DNA of 64,000 bases from Zingiber officinale. Its lineage: Eukaryota > Streptophyta > Magnoliopsida > Zingiberales > Zingiberaceae. Position 1 is the first letter of the stretch. The number at the start of each line of letters is the position of its first letter. Below are positions 34,300-47,726 of the stretch, one piece after another. The position numbers and the translations under genes are program-made. Location of the stretch: assembly GCF_018446385.1 (NCBI RefSeq), contig NC_055991.1, forward strand, positions 69,320,123-69,384,122. The letters run 5' to 3'. The notes under the pieces are model-generated. The model searched no databases. It was not told the origin of the DNA and saw only the letters and a list, made by a program, of their open reading frames with translations.

Positions 34300-34586
34300 A
34301 AAAAAACTGTTGTGTTTTTAGGATTCAACAACATTCAATAGACAACAGTTTAATAAAACTGTTGTATATTATCACATAAGCAACAATAAAAGACAATAGT
34401 TTTTTAAAACCGTTGTCTTTGACACACATTAGACAACAGTGTTTTGAAAAACTGTTGTTATTTAAAAAACATTATGGTGAACAACAACAGTTTTCAATAA
34501 AACTGTTGTTAAATGGAAAAAAGACAACAATTTCTTGAAAAACTGTTGTCTATTAGGTGTGGTTAAATCCATAAATTCTTGTAGTG
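34300..34586 (-). repeat. CACTA right subterminal repeats
   Basis: AACTGTTGT, GACAACAGTTT and AAAACCGTTGTCTTTG recur as inverted pairs at least eight times between 34307 and 34557 and mirror the left array. Confidence 0.9.
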
Positions 34587-35331
34587 TTTAAACTTTCTTT
34601 TAAACCATGTGACCTAATTCAAACAAAGAAAGTTTTTAATTTTAAATTTTTTTTTTTTTAAACTTGTAGATTTCTACAAAGAGAAGATTTAAAAAATTTA
34701 AAATACCCCTCCTATTTGAATTTATTGTGGTCGGCCCCTACTTGCTTGGTCACCAAGCAAAAGGGAGGCCCTCTTAAGAAGATGGTGGCCAGCCCTTGGC
34801 TTGGTCACCAAGCCTTGGGCCGACCCCCCTCTTGGACACTAAGATGGACTTTTATTTGGATGGACTTGTTGAGGCTTAATGAGGCTACGACAGGGCCTAG
34901 ACGAGAAATTGGTTTTGGCTTTCCGATGAGCTTGAGTATCCCGTGTTCACCCCGGATACACAACTCAAGTTCATCAATAATAACTCATTCCACTAGAGAG
35001 TTATTATTACACTACCGCACCAATCCCAAATTACATTATGGGCTCCTTCTTATCATGAATGTGTTAGTCTCCCTGTGTTTAAGATATCGAATGTCCATTA
35101 ATTTAATGAGTTACTGACAACTCATTTAATTAATATCTATCTCCGAGAGTAGTACCACTCAACTTCATCGTCATGTCGGACTAAGTCCACCTGCAGGGTT
35201 TAACATGACAATCCTTATGAGCTCCTCTTGGGGGTATTCTCAACCTAGATAACTAGGACACAGATTCCATTATAATCAACAACACACACTATAAGTAATA
35301 TCATTTCCCAACTTATCGGGCCTATTGATTT

Positions 35332-38300
35332 TGTCACGCCCTGGGGAAGTACCTCCCGAAAAATTTCGGCAACACCTCCCCTGTACTGGTGACAATCTGA
35401 AACTCTCATGCATGTAAAATACGTCAGCCACATGCGGCTGGGATATATATGTATAAAAATAACCACAACCACGCAGTTGAATATGTAGCCCACACGGCTA
35501 TAACAAAAGAACGGCGGAAAACGAATATGAAACCCACAAAATCGAAAGTCCACAAAACACACCACAGGTATAAGTTCACAATACACGTATCAAGACATAG
35601 TATGATATAACAACACCAAATCCATGAAACATAAAATGCTAATAGTAAAAGACTAAAAATCGATAAGAATCCTCGGATGTAATGCGGGAAGTGGGACCGG
35701 CTGGCAGCATACCCCAAGTAACTCCATGTCATCTACCTACTACCTGAAAATATAACAGTATAGACGGGGTGGTGAGTACAAAGAACTCAGCAGGTAAGAA
35801 CAGAATAAAGCATGGTAGGTACAACCACATAAGGATCAAGGGATACAGTCTCCATAATAAGAATAGAATCATGCTATCAAAACATAACACAACTAGCCAT
35901 ATCTAATACAAGGACTATATATAAAGATACCTGACACAGTAGATGCACATGCTCGACTAGAATCAATACCATGATACCAAAATCAGGGAACTCACCGGAC
36001 TAACAACAGATCTACTCGAGACACCTGTGCAAATATAGATACGGCTGTATATACATGTAAAATATCTGACATGTATGCAGTATGACACCCAAATGCAACA
36101 TACATAGCGCAAACAAATGCAACAGCACACAATCACATGCAACTAATATCTTCTAGGCATGTATGCAAAAATATCTCCCCAGATGCACCGTGCATCATAT
36201 GCAAAAGTGCATGCATGCTCCAAGGTCACCCCCGCCACCTCTCTAGACACCACGACCCCTGTATGGCCTAGAGGCTTGGGTCCGTGACAAATCATAATAG
36301 CCTCCAGTACATGCACCGCTATAGGCGGCCGAAGCGGACGGTCAGCTAAGTAGTTATATAACTACACAGCTAAGGGTCCCTAACCACTCACAACTCAAGC
36401 CCTCTGACTACTGTACCCTCAAGACCCACTACTCCAGAGTGGTCGAGGCTGACAGAGTATAATCACCGAACGGCTGAGCAAGCGCGACAGGACTTGCTCC
36501 ACTCCTAGCTACCACTCTCCAACAGTGGCCGAATGGGCAGCTATAAACAACTGACGACCCCCTCAGCACAAGGGAGGCATTAGTCATCAGTATGCAATGA
36601 ATGATGACATGATGTGAATAGTCACAATATAGATACCATCATCCATCGTGTAACTCAAAAACCCCCAATAACCACCACAAACGTATATACATACTCCAAC
36701 ACACAACATGGTCAACAACCTACACAACCCCAATACCACATACCCGTCACATGTCCACTCAACATCAATATGCATGGTAAATATGCTAATCACACCAACC
36801 AGATAACTTTATAACACCAACTCTACATATGCACATGCACAGAGTTCCGATATCAAAGGTGACACTGTATCGAGGTAAACTAGATCATATCAAAGCTCAA
36901 GTAGAAAGAGACAAGCAGGAATAAAATAAATATACAGATTTAAGGTAATGCTACCTAAGCATCCGAAAATAACCATGCTTTATAGTTCAAAGAACTAAAT
37001 AGAAGATAAGGAAGAAATACCCACCTAGATATATCCCGAAATCAACAGAACCACCACGTCACGCAACTCGTCCAGATCAAGGTCCTGTGTCACATATACA
37101 GTTTATGTAATATACATTTACATATACTACACATAAATGAATCACCTAAAAATAAATAGTCAATTCTAGAGTAATAGCTAACCATGATTACTACTCCTTC
37201 CCATTATCATCCAATAAGAAACTAACATCAACATCATGATCTTGACTTCAGATTTAGGTTAATCTAGATTTACCACCTTTAATTTCCCAACATAGTAACA
37301 CTTACCACTGTTAACCAATCCCGATCAACAACCTACAGCATTCTTAGCAAAATAGTATGCTCAACATCTTCAACAACTGAACCGAACAACTCACAACTTT
37401 TGTTGATTCCAACATTGATCTAAATCAAGGAATACACAAAAATCCACTAGATAACACCCACTGTAACCATAGACCGATCAAGAGAACAGAACAGTGAGAA
37501 TTCACTAAAAATCTGTGAACAACACAATAACCAACCGATATCCTTACCTCTGCTTCTTCTATCACCGTAGATGATCACAACTCCAGTGGAGGAATCAATC
37601 CAATCAAGCTGTGGTGGCCGGAATCACCACACAACCTCTGTTCTCAGAAACAAAACCACTCGAATCAATACCAGAAGAAGGATCGGAACCCAAATATAAG
37701 ACAGAAACCTATCCCTTACCTCCAATATCCCGATTAGGGCTCGGTCTTGTTCTTGCTAATGAACAGAGAAGAGATCGGAAACCCTAATTCACAACCAAAA
37801 CCTACCCGAATCAAAATCAGAAATAAGATCAGAGGATCGATTTCAAGACCAAAACCAAAATGCTTACCTCCAAGAATCACGGCTAGGGCATGATCGGTGC
37901 TTGCCGACGAACAGGGGAAGGAGACAGTGGTCGTTATCTCACCAATTCGTCGACGCCTGCCAGATCTAATGCCGATACCCTCGATTCCCTTCCAACAGCC
38001 GGCGAAATCCACAGATCAAGGATCCGTCGCCGCTGTTCGTCGAGATCAGAGAAGGGAGAAAAGGATCGGAAAGAAGCAGACTATCCCCTCCCTCTCAACG
38101 CTCCAAGATCGCTCCTCACCGGCGCCACCGAGATATGACGAAGAGAGTCACCAATCGTCGAGGGCGTCGTCTGCTTTGGGTGTTCGCGAGAGAGAGAGAG
38201 AGAGAGAGGAGAAGGAAGAGAGGGGCTCAAGTCGGGTTCTAGGGTTCGGGTGAGAATCGGACTCTATTAATAAAATTCACTTGGGTTAAGGGAATTAAAC

Positions 38301-38489
38301 CCTAGATAACTCCTCAATCAAACCCAATAATACATATCAATTTACACCGGTTTCTTCCCGCTCGATATGCTCATCCCCTTAAACGGCTCATACGAGCTCC
38401 CTTTAATCCCGGAAAAATTTCTAAAAATTTCCTAAAAATTTCGTAAGGTTATTTCTTGATAACCCCATAATAAAATCACATATCTTACA
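35332..38489 (-). mobile_element. D 3' LTR, complete (3.16 kb)
   Basis: In sense (minus) direction it starts TGTAAGATATGTG and ends GGGCGTGACA. It has a leader with a GA/CT microsatellite (38190-38212), three successive GAG|GTAAG donor-like sites (the first at 37867), and a TGAGT/ACTCA hairpin near 35770. A reversed polypurine tract (TTCTCCCCCACTAAT) follows at 38490. ORFs at 35245-38253 on both strands are within this LTR and are not genes. Confidence 0.92.
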
Positions 38490-38579
38490 TTCTCCCCCAC
38501 TAATAAAAATTTGGTCCCCAAATTTACCACTATCTCCTAGGAGCAAGAAGTAGTAGATAAACTAGTTCTAATTACTGAA

Positions 38580-39174
38580 ATATACTTTACTCACCTTCAG
38601 TAAACAGGTGTGGGTAACTAGCTTGCATCTTATCTTCCAATTCCCAAGTGGCTTCTTCATCTGTGTGGTTCCGCCATCCGACCTTAACCAGTCGAATTAC
38701 CTTGTTCCGCAACCGACGCTCTTTGCGGTCCAAAATCTGAACTGGAATCTCCTCATAAGATATATCTGGCTGAAGTACAACTGATACACCTGTGAGAATA
38801 TGTGAAGGGTGCGGTACGTATTTCCTCATCATAGATATATAGAAAACATCGTGCACCCCGGAAAGTGATGGAGGTAGCGTTAACCGATACGCTACCTCAC
38901 CTATCCTCTTGAGAATCTGGAAGGGTCCAATATAGCGAGGTGCCAACTTACCCTTCAAGCCAAATCTTTTTACTCCTTTCGTAGGGGATACCCGTAAGAA
39001 TACATGATCACCAATAGCAAACTCTAACGGTCTCCGTCTACGATCCGCATAACTCTTCTGCCGATCCTGAGCCTCTGACAACCTGCGCCTGATAGTACGA
39101 ACCATCTCTGCATCACGCTGAAGTCTCTATGGCCCCAAAATCTGGGATTCCCCAACTTCTTCCCATAGGGTGGG
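38580..39174 (-). pseudogene. pol: D integrase C-terminus and chromodomain
   Basis: A minus-strand frame of 172 codons runs from RRLSEAQDRQKSYADRRRRP through GLKGKLAPRYIGPFQI to a chromodomain-like end (QILDRKERRLRNKVIRLVKV, EEATWELED). It is the continuation of the frame at 43413-43670, from which it is separated by E. The end TEGE with TGA at about 38590 is a normal pol terminus shortly before the polypurine tract. Confidence 0.9.
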
Positions 39175-39527
39175 TGTAACGCCCGCCCTCCCTGCTACCC
39201 TAAGGGACGGGGCTACGATACTCTACGTATAAATTTTTCTTTTTAAAACAGCGGAAGACTTAAAATAATGTTCATAGTTTTAACAAAAACTTTTCTTTTA
39301 AATTTCTTTTGAACTATACTATCACATGGCATCAAAATCATAACATCAAATCCAGTGGAACCATAATGTCCAGCCACACATGTTTAGGTATCACAAGTCA
39401 TAAAATACCAATGCATAGTTTTTTAAAGAAACTTTAAGCATGTTCTTATTTATTTGGTTGCCTAGCCACTGCCACACACATCTTCGTTGCCCCTCCTGCT
39501 GCTCCTCTAACTCATCCATCTTTTTCC

Positions 39528-39590
39528 TTTATCTGTGGTACAAGGAAAGTAAGCTATGAGCACTCATGGCTCAGTAAGTTCCTTTCCTAC
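39528..39590 (-). promoter_or_regulatory. Hairpin and splice-acceptor-like block in LTR E
   Basis: In sense it reads ACTGAGC-CATGAGT-GCTCA, a 5-bp stem that can be extended in register. It is followed by TTTCCTTGTACCACAG|ATAAAGG. It corresponds by position to the C2 block at 24250-24296 and the H block at 4940-4990. Confidence 0.45.
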
Positions 39591-40362
39591 TCACTAAAAC
39601 CAACAATCAGCACAAAATCAAGAATGCATCAACAAGTCATAATCTCAACTAATCATGGCATAACATAGCATTCTATTCAAGCATATCCTGCATCATAATA
39701 TAATCACAACTAGTCATAGCATATCAAGCATCACCATGGCCGAAACATATACATAGTGCATTGCATAAAACATAGCTAGACGTGGCATAACAAACAAGTA
39801 TCATGGTCTATCAAAGCATGGTCGAAACATGTATATCAAAGCATCATACTATGGCCGAAACATGTACATCAAGGCATCATCATATCTATGGCCGAAATCT
39901 ATATATCAAGCATCAACAAATCCATGGCCGAAACATGTCTATAAGGTATAGCATGAACATAACATAATCATACTTTATCATGGCATATCATAATCAAGAG
40001 CATAACATGAAACATAGCATAATCATAAGGTGTATGCAATATGATTTTGGAAAACATGTATCCGAAAAACATGTGTATGTCTCATGATCTTTAAAACCAT
40101 TTTCTTTTACATATATACTTGAAAGTAATCTCAACATAAGGGGGATCCCGTCTATGTACCACTTACATATTGCGCGCAACCTTGTAGGTCCAAGGTAGCA
40201 AGTCTTGAACCCTACGAGGTAAACATACTAGGCCCTTAGTCCTAGGGGCACTTAGGAGCCCATCCCTAACGAGGTCCTTAGTCCCCGGGGCGCTTATGGA
40301 TCCCACCCTTGGTACAAGCCACTCACATATAAAGTAAAGTACATGTCATACATATCATGTAT

Positions 40363-40537
40363 CATAAAAGCATGCATCACTTAGGCACACATCATATCAT
40401 AAAAGTTTGCATCACTTAGGCATACATCACATCATAAAAGTATGCATCACTTAGGCATACATCACTTCATAAAAGTATGCATCACTTAGGCATACATCAC
40501 TTCATAAAAGTATGCATCACTTAGGCATACATTACAG
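40363..40537 (+). repeat. Five 35-bp tandem repeats in LTR E
   Basis: CATAAAAGTATGCATCACTT and the following 15 bases recur at an exact 35-bp step from 40363, with one to six differences per unit. Confidence 0.93.
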
Positions 40538-40590
40538 CATCAGATCATGCATTTTTAACTACATATCATAACATAAAGCATGCATTCTTT

Positions 40591-40870
40591 TAAACACTTA
40601 GCATATCATCAAAGCATGCATATATTAACCACATATCACATTCTAAAGCATGCACATTTTTAAGCACTTAACATATCATCAAAGCATGCATATATTAACC
40701 ACATATCACATTTTAAAGCATGCACATTTTTAAGCACTTAACATATCATCAAAGCATGCATATATTAACCACATATCACATTTTAAAGCATGCACATTTT
40801 TAAGCACTTAACATATCATCAAGGCATGCATTTTTAACCACATATCATATCATAAAACATGCATGTCTCT
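40591..40870 (+). repeat. Four 70-bp tandem repeats in LTR E
   Basis: TAAGCACTTAACATATCATC recurs at 40591, 40661, 40731 and 40801, an exact 70-bp step; units two and three are almost identical. AT-rich and GCATGC-containing. Confidence 0.93.
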
Positions 40871-43262
40871 AAGCACGTATCATATCATAAAAGCATGCAT
40901 ATTTCTTAAGCACATGTCATATCATGAAAATATGCATATCTCATATCATAAGTCATAAATCACAAGCATACATATTAAGCATAAAGGTGTATCTTGTGAA
41001 TATCCTATCATAGGAAACATGGTATCATATTTATCTTGGTTGTAAGCTTCCTAAACCCTTGTGGCCAAAACCCTTTAGAGCTCAATTTAGGTTAAACACA
41101 ACATCCAAGCATGTGGCACCTAAATTATCATCATAACATTTTCATAGGAAGCATTATAACCATGATTAACTTAATTTCTAAGTTCCTCAAGTCCCTAATT
41201 TCATATGGCCGAAACCTTAAGGTGTGAAACAAGGTTCCATATGACATAAAAGCATGGACAACTTTAAATCATATTTATAACATTTTTACCAAGGAACAAG
41301 GTAAACACATTTGACACATTTGAATTAGTTCCTAAGTTCTTTAAGCCCTTAACATATGTCATGGCCGACATTTAACAAGTTCTCATTAGGGCTACAAACA
41401 AGCATACAAGCATGTGAACTTGGACTAACATTATGTATAAATTCATACAAGGCATCATACAATAGTTATGGCAGAAACATACCCTAGCATCATTTTAGGT
41501 CATAAAACAACATATAGCAATTGAACCTTGGCTTTCTACTTATCATATTTCATATAGAGTGACATGAGCATATTTAATTTAAGTCCTAGGGTTTCGAGGG
41601 CATCTATTCCTTCATGACCGAAACATTCAATGGTTCATTTAGGTCAAGGAAAAATTTTACAAGCATGTGAAACAATCAACACATTATCCTATTTTCATAA
41701 GAAGTACTTTTAACACATTTGGTTTCATTTCTAAGGCCTCTAGGTCTTTTAAACCCTACTTGGCCGAAACTCATAGAATATAAACTTGCTTCAAATAGCC
41801 TAAAAGCATGAGAATTTATACAAGTTTCATAGCATGTATAAGGACAAGCATAATGAGTATACATATGAATTGTGTCTTAGGCTTTCTAGGTTTCTTTTTC
41901 TCTTTTTCTTTTATTTTCTTCTCATGGCCGAAACCTACCATTCTTTAGCTAGGTTCTTAAGTGGCCTAAAGCATGAAAAAACTAAGTAAGTTTCATGGCA
42001 AAAGTTACTAAGAAACATATATACAAATTGGTTCATGAATAAGCTAGGACCCCTTGTGGTCATACATGTTATATGTCATGCAACTAATTTTTCTACACCC
42101 TAATTAAGCATGAGGGCATTAAACAACTTTCATATCTAAACATCACAGAGGTCTTGAGCATATTAAAATTTTGTTTAATCTTTTCTAAGCTATCCATCTC
42201 ATCATGGCCGAAAAAATCCTAAGAAGGAGTTCATGAAATTCTAGCAATATTCAAGCATACAAATCCTTTAAGATCTTTGTATTCTATCACATGAGCATGG
42301 TTATTTAAATTTAAAGGTCTTCCTAACCCTAAACCATTTCTTGGCCGAAACATATAAGAGGTTTTCTTTTAGTTTCAAATATCTTTTAAGCAAGAAAACT
42401 AATACAAGATCCTTAATATTTCATAGGGAGAATCTTGTACTAATTTGGTAGAACAATAATTTCCCTAGCCTCCTTAAAATATTTTTGGCCGAAATTCTAG
42501 GGTTAAATACCCCACTGATCAAGTATCATATAGGTATAAAAACATGAAGAAAAACCCTTCTACATAGCATATAAAATCTATCATGAAATGAAGACTAGTT
42601 TTAAACATCACTAGATTTTGAAAGCTCTTCTTGGCCGAATTTTCTTAAACTTGTTTCTAGGTTTTAAAATCCTCATAAAATCAAAAAAGCACATAAAAGC
42701 CTTGTACCACAGGTGAGGGGAAGCTTACATCCTTTTCGCTTGTGGATCTAAGGTATGGTGAAGAAGAAGTAGCCTCTTCTTCTAGTTCCTTTCCCTTGAT
42801 TCCCTTGCTAAGTCCTCCTTGTATCTTAGGTTTTCTTAGGAGAAAACCTTGGCTCGGGGCCGAAAATGGAGAGAGGGGGAACTGAGGTTTCCGTGAGGGA
42901 GAGGAGAGAATGAGAAAAATGAGAGAAAATAGAATTTTCCCTTTACATATTCTCTTTTATGTTAAGGGGGAAGAGGTAGCAAACTTAGTTTTTGCTTTCC
43001 TTCTCCCTTAGCCTTTTTCTTCTATTTTATTTTTACTTTTATTTGTTTATTTATCCTCATCATTCATGGTGAAATAAGGGGAAATGAATCCCCTTAATTA
43101 ACCTCTTTTATTTTCGGCAAAATCAAAGAGGAAGAGGGAGATGAAGGGAGGAAGGCAAGTTGCCTTTCTCTTGCTCTTTTCTTATTTTCTTTTGGTTAGC
43201 TTTTACTCTTACCTTTATCATAAGTTTCCCTCCTTTGCTATCAATATCTTCTCTCTATCCCA

Positions 43263-43331
43263 ATTGGTTTCTACTAATTAATTCTATGAATTATCATATA
43301 AGAGGTTCATGGTTCAATCCTTGACCTCTTC
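43263..43331 (+). other. Weak tRNA-like sequence, antisense to LTR E
   Basis: GGTTCAATCC at 43311 is a B-box match next to an inverted GAGGTTCA...TTGACCTC. A possible but poor A box (TTGGTTTCTACT) lies about 45 bases before. It lies close to the LTR's 5' end and antisense, as in H and C2. Alone it would not be convincing. Confidence 0.3.
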
Positions 43332-43440
43332 CTATTTTTATTTCTTTTTATTTCCTTTTTTGTTCAACTCACTTCCTATTATTTTCTAAGGCAAAATCCC
43401 ACATTCATATATTTATCCTACAAGCTTAGTGGGTATTACA

Positions 43441-44850
43441 GTGGGAGATCTACAGGCTCTGCCATACAACGCCTCATAAGGTGCCATCTGTATCGCTGAA
43501 TGATAACTGTTGTTGTAGGCAAATTCTGCTAAATGTAAATGATCCTCCCAACTACCTCTGAAGTCTATGACACATGATCTCAGTAGGTCCTCCAGCGTTT
43601 GTATGGTACGCTCCGACTGACCATCTGTCTGGGGATGGAAAGCAGTACCGAATCGCAACTCTGTACCCATAGCCTGCTGTAAACTCTGCCAGCATTATGA
43701 AGTAAACCGCGGATCTCTATCTGAAATAATACTGAGAGGTACACCGTGAAGCCTGATAATCACTCTACAATATAACTCCGCTAGTCGATCCAATGACTCC
43801 GTCCTATGTATCGGTAGAAAATGAGCAGATTTGGTTAACCGATCAACGATTACCCAAATCATATCATGTGCTCGTCGGGTTCTGGGCAATCCCACGACGA
43901 AATCCATCGTGATGTGCTCCCATTTCCATTCAGGTATCTGAATCTTCTGAAGCAAACCAGCGGGTCTCTGATGTTCAGCCTTCACCTGCTGACATACAAG
44001 GCATCGTGCAACGAAATCCGCAATGTCCTTCTTCATGCCAGTCCACCAATATGAACATCTCAGATCTCTATACATGCGTGTACCACCAGGATGTATCGCA
44101 AATCTGGACCGGTGTGCCTCCTGGAGTAGGCATTCCTTCAAAGGAGGTGATTCAGGAACACACAACCTTCCCCGGAAGTATAGAATTCCATTTTCATCGC
44201 AAGAAAATCCTGTCTGCTGTCCTGGAATGATTTTGCTACACAAAAACTGCAGATGCTGATCCGTAGTCTGAGCTTCTTTAATCCTTTCTACAATGGGTGA
44301 CTGGGCAACCATAGATAACATAATACCTCGCTAAGTCTGACCTTGCTCTACCAATCCCAACCCAGAAAATTTCTGTACCAATTCAGTAACCATCACACGG
44401 TGACAAGCTAGAACTCCTCGGGATTTTCTACTCAACGCATCAGCTACCACGTTGGCTTTCCCTGGGTGGTAGTTGATCGTACAATCATAGTCCTTCAAGA
44501 ATTCCATCCATCTTCTCTGTCTTAAGTTCAATTCTTTCTGAGTAGCTAGATACATAAGACTCTTATGATCGGTGAATATCTCGAAGGTAACCCCATATAG
44601 ATGATGTCTCCAGATTTTTAGCGCATAAATAATAGCTGCTAATTCCAGGTCATGCACTGGATAATTCTTCTCATGCTCTTTCAACTGATGTGAGGCATAA
44701 GAAACTACCCATCCATGCTGCATGAGTACCGCGCCTAACCCCTGTAATGATGCATCTGTATAAAGTACGGAGCCATCATCTCCAGAAGGAAGTACTAGTA
44801 TAGGTGCAGAAATGAGTCTTTGCTTAAGTTCCTGAAAACTCGTCTCGCAA
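43441..44850 (-). pseudogene. pol: D RNase H and integrase core (antisense)
   Basis: Minus-strand frames at 44331-44850 give RNase H ([38 protein letters not shown]). A stop near 44331 is followed by 43695-44321 with the integrase zinc module (FAIHPGGTRMYRDL, ARCLVCQQ) and two DDE acids (ITMDFVVGLP, ISDRDPRF). A stop near 43693 precedes 43413-43670 with DGQSERTIQ, the third acid. The codons upstream of 44850 in this frame belong to the inverted LTR, not to pol. Confidence 0.9.
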
Positions 44851-47400
44851 GATCGTGCCCTAGCCGTGATTCTTGGAAGTAAGCGTTTTGGTTTTGGTCT
44901 CGAAATCGATACTCTGATCTTATTTCTGATTTTGATTCGGGTAGGTTTTGGTTGTGAATTAGGGTTTCCGATCTCTTCTCTATTCGTTAGCAAGAATAAG
45001 ATCGAGCCCTAATCGGGATATTCGAGGTAAGGGGTAGGTTTCTGTCTTAAATTTGGATTCTGATCCTTCTTCTAGTATTGATTCGAGTGGTTTTGTTTCT
45101 GAGAACAGAGGTTGTGTGGTGATTCCGGCCACCACAGCTTGATTGGATTGATTCTTCCACTGGAGTTGTGATCATCTCCGGCGATAGAAGAAGCAGAGGT
45201 AAGGAGATCAGTTGGTTATTGTGTTGTTCATAGATTTTTAGTGAATTCTCACTGTTCTGTTCTCTTGATCGGTCTATGGTTGCAGTGGGTGTTATCTAGT
45301 GGGTTTTTTTGTATTCCTTGATTTAGATCAATGTTGGAATCAACAAAAGTTGTGAGTTGTTCGGTTCTGTTGTTCAAGATGTTGAACATACTGTTTTGCT
45401 AAGAATGCTGTGGGTTGTTGATCGGGATTGGTTAACAGTGGTAAGTGTTACTATGTTGGGAAATTAAAGGTGGTAAATCTAGATTAACCTAAATCTGAAG
45501 TCAAGATCATGATGTTGATGTTAGTTTCTTATTGGATGATAATGGGAAGGAGTAGTAATCATGGTTAGCTATTACTCTAGAATTGACTATTTATTTTTAG
45601 GTGATTCATTTATGTGTAGTATATGTAAATGTATATTACATAAACTGTATATGTGACACAGGACCTTGATCTAGACGAGTTGCGTGACGTGGTGGTTCTG
45701 TTGATTTCGAGATATATCGAGGCGGGTATTTCTTCCTTATCTTCTATTTAGTTCTTTGAACTATAAAGCATGGTTATTTTCGGATGCTTAGATTGCATTA
45801 CCTTAAATCTGTATATTTGTTTTATTCCTGCTTGTCTCTTTCTACTTGAGCTTTGATATGATCTAGTTTACCTCGATACAGTCTCACCTTTGATATCGGA
45901 ACTCTGTGCATGTGCATATGTAGAGTTGGTGTTATAAAGTTATCTGGTTGGTGTGATTAGCGTATTTACCATGCATATTGATGTGACGGGTATGTGGTAT
46001 TGGGGTTGTGTAGGTTGTTGACCATATTGTGTGTTGGAGTATGTATATACGTTTGTGGTGGTTATTGGGGGTTTTTGGGTTACACGATGGATGATGGTAT
46101 CTATATTATGACTATTCACATCATGTCATCATTCATTGCATACTGATGACTAATGCCTCCCTTGTGGTGAGGGGGTCGTCAGTTGTTTATAGCTGCCCAT
46201 TCGGCCACTGTTGGAGAGTGGTAGCTAGGAGTGGAGCTAGTCCTGTCGCGCTTGCTCAGCCGTTCGGTGATTATACTCTGTCAGCCTCGACCACTCTGGA
46301 GTAGTGGGTCTTGAGGGTACAGTAGTCAGAGGGCTTGAGTTGTGAGTGGTCAGGGACCCTTAGCTGTGTAGTTATATAACTACTTAGCTGACCGTCCGCT
46401 TCGGCCGCCTATAGCGGTGCATGTACTGGAGGCTAGTATGGTTTGTCACGGACCCAAGCCTCTCATCCATACAGGGGTCGTGGTGTCTAGAGAGGTGGCG
46501 GGGGTGACCATGGAGCATGCATGCACTTTTGCATATGATGCACGGTGCATCTGGGGAGATATTTTCGCATACATGCCTAGTAGATATTAGTTGCATGTGA
46601 TTGTGTGCTGTTGCATTTGTTTGCGCTATGTATGTTGCATTTGGGTGTCATACTGCATACATGTCATCTATTTTACATGTATATGCAGCCGTATCTATAT
46701 TTGCACAGGTGTCTCGAGTAGATCTGTTTCTAGTCCGGTGAGTTCCCTGATTTTGGTATCATGGTATTGATTCTAGTCGAGCATGTGCATCTACTGTGTT
46801 AGGTATGTTTATGTATAGTTCTTGTATTAGATATGGCTAGTTGTGTTATGTTTTGATAGCATGATTCTATTCTTATTATGGAGACTGTATCCCTTGATCC
46901 TTATGTGGTTGTACCTACCATGCTTTATTCTGTTCTTACCTACTGAGTTCTTTGTACTCACCACCTCGTCTATACTGTTATATTTACAGGTAGTAGGTAG
47001 ATGACATGGAGTTACTTGGGGTATGCTGCCAGCCGGTCCCACTTCCCGCATTACATCTGAGGATTCTTATCGGTTTTTAGTCTTTTACTATTAGCATTTT
47101 ATGTTTCATGGATTTGGTGTTGTTATATCATACTATGTCTTGATACGTGTATTGTGAACTTATACCTGTGGTGTGTTTTGTGGACTTTCAATTTTGTGGG
47201 TTTCATATTCGTTTTCCGCTGTGCTTTTGTGATAGCCGTGTGGGCTACATATTCAACTACGTGGTTGTGGTTATTTTTATGTATATATATCTCAGCCGCA
47301 TGTGGCTGACGTATTTTGCATGTATGAGAGTTTCAGATTGTCACCGGTACAGGGGAGGTGCTGGCGAAATTTTTCGGGAGGTACTTCCCAGGGCGTGACA
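44851..47400 (+). mobile_element. D 5' LTR, major part, inverted
   Basis: It is collinear in reverse with 35332-37895, ending GGGCGTGACA at 47400. The first 60 bases of the two LTR ends show about 8 differences in 133 compared by eye. It contains GAG|GTAAGG donor-like sites at 45027 and 45197, the TGAGT/ACTCA hairpin near 46953 and an acceptor-like ATTTACAG at 46989. No gene. Confidence 0.9.
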
Positions 47401-47406
47401 ATTTAA

Positions 47407-47418
47407 TGGTATCAGTGC
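47407..47418 (+). other. D primer-binding site
   Basis: TGGTATCAGTGC, one mismatch from the initiator-Met site, six bases after the LTR end. A leader of about 310 bases follows. Confidence 0.82.
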
Positions 47419-47726
47419 GGGTTTATGAGGCCTATTTTTCTTTCCTTTTCGGGTTTTGGATTTTTGGAAGTTTACGTTATTTTATGTTTTGGATTTTGAG
47501 GTTACGCCATCTATTTCTCGGGTCTTGGATTTCCGAGGATTGCAAGATTTACGAGTTTTACGAGGACTACGAAGTTTACGAGGTTTTACACTCGGGATTC
47601 ATATTTTTCTGATGTGACTGTTCGGATATTGGAACCAGGCAGCGGCAGGATATCTCCAAGCTATAGGATGTAAGTTAAATTACTGTTGTATTTTGTTGTT
47701 GTAGTCTTACATTGTTGTTCATATCA

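Larger units (their letters stand above)
19239..34586. mobile_element. CACTA transposon, non-autonomous, carrying GAUT exons and C2
   Basis: Ends are CACTACAAGAAA at 19239 and TTCTTGTAGTG at 34586, perfect inverted termini of the En/Spm type. The 3-bp duplication TTT lies at 19236-19238 and 34587-34589. Subterminal regions are full of CAACGGTT/AACCGTTG-type repeats, the usual kind of transposase-binding array. Without C2 it is about 5.6 kb. I see no TnpA- or TnpD-like coding, so it would need a transposase supplied by another copy. It contains exon-like pieces on the minus strand, including a recognisable pectin-synthesis gene fragment. Confidence 0.93.
39175..43440 (-). mobile_element. E: 4.27-kb antisense solo LTR, related to H
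   Basis: It starts TGTAACGCCC and ends GGGTATTACA on the plus strand; flanks are GTGGG at 39170-39174 and 43441-43445, and D's integrase reads on across it. It shares with H: a GTACCAAGGGTGGGATCC block (near 40310), GCCCCGGGG boxes, ATGGCCGAAA-type repeats, the splice-like donor (42728) and acceptor (39533), and the ATGTGTGTGG block (near 39480). There is no coding region. A retrotransposon LTR left alone by recombination is the simplest reading. Confidence 0.93.

Noticed and set aside
34716..35117. 133-codon plus-strand ORF
   Set aside because: It lies in F, an antisense LTR of the B family; the corresponding parts of B's LTRs are interrupted, so it is not conserved.
38190..38212. GA/CT microsatellite as a notable feature
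   Set aside because: A short run in the leader part of D's LTR, found also at 50948-50966; ordinary for LTR leaders.
40363..40870. CRISPR-like array (regular 35- and 70-bp repeats)
   Set aside because: The units are directly tandem, without unique spacers, in a plant LTR. They are ordinary satellite-like repeats.
39175..43440. E as a complete element or an intron of pol
   Set aside because: It has TG...CA ends and a 5-bp duplication, no coding or primer-binding site, so a solo LTR is the best reading.
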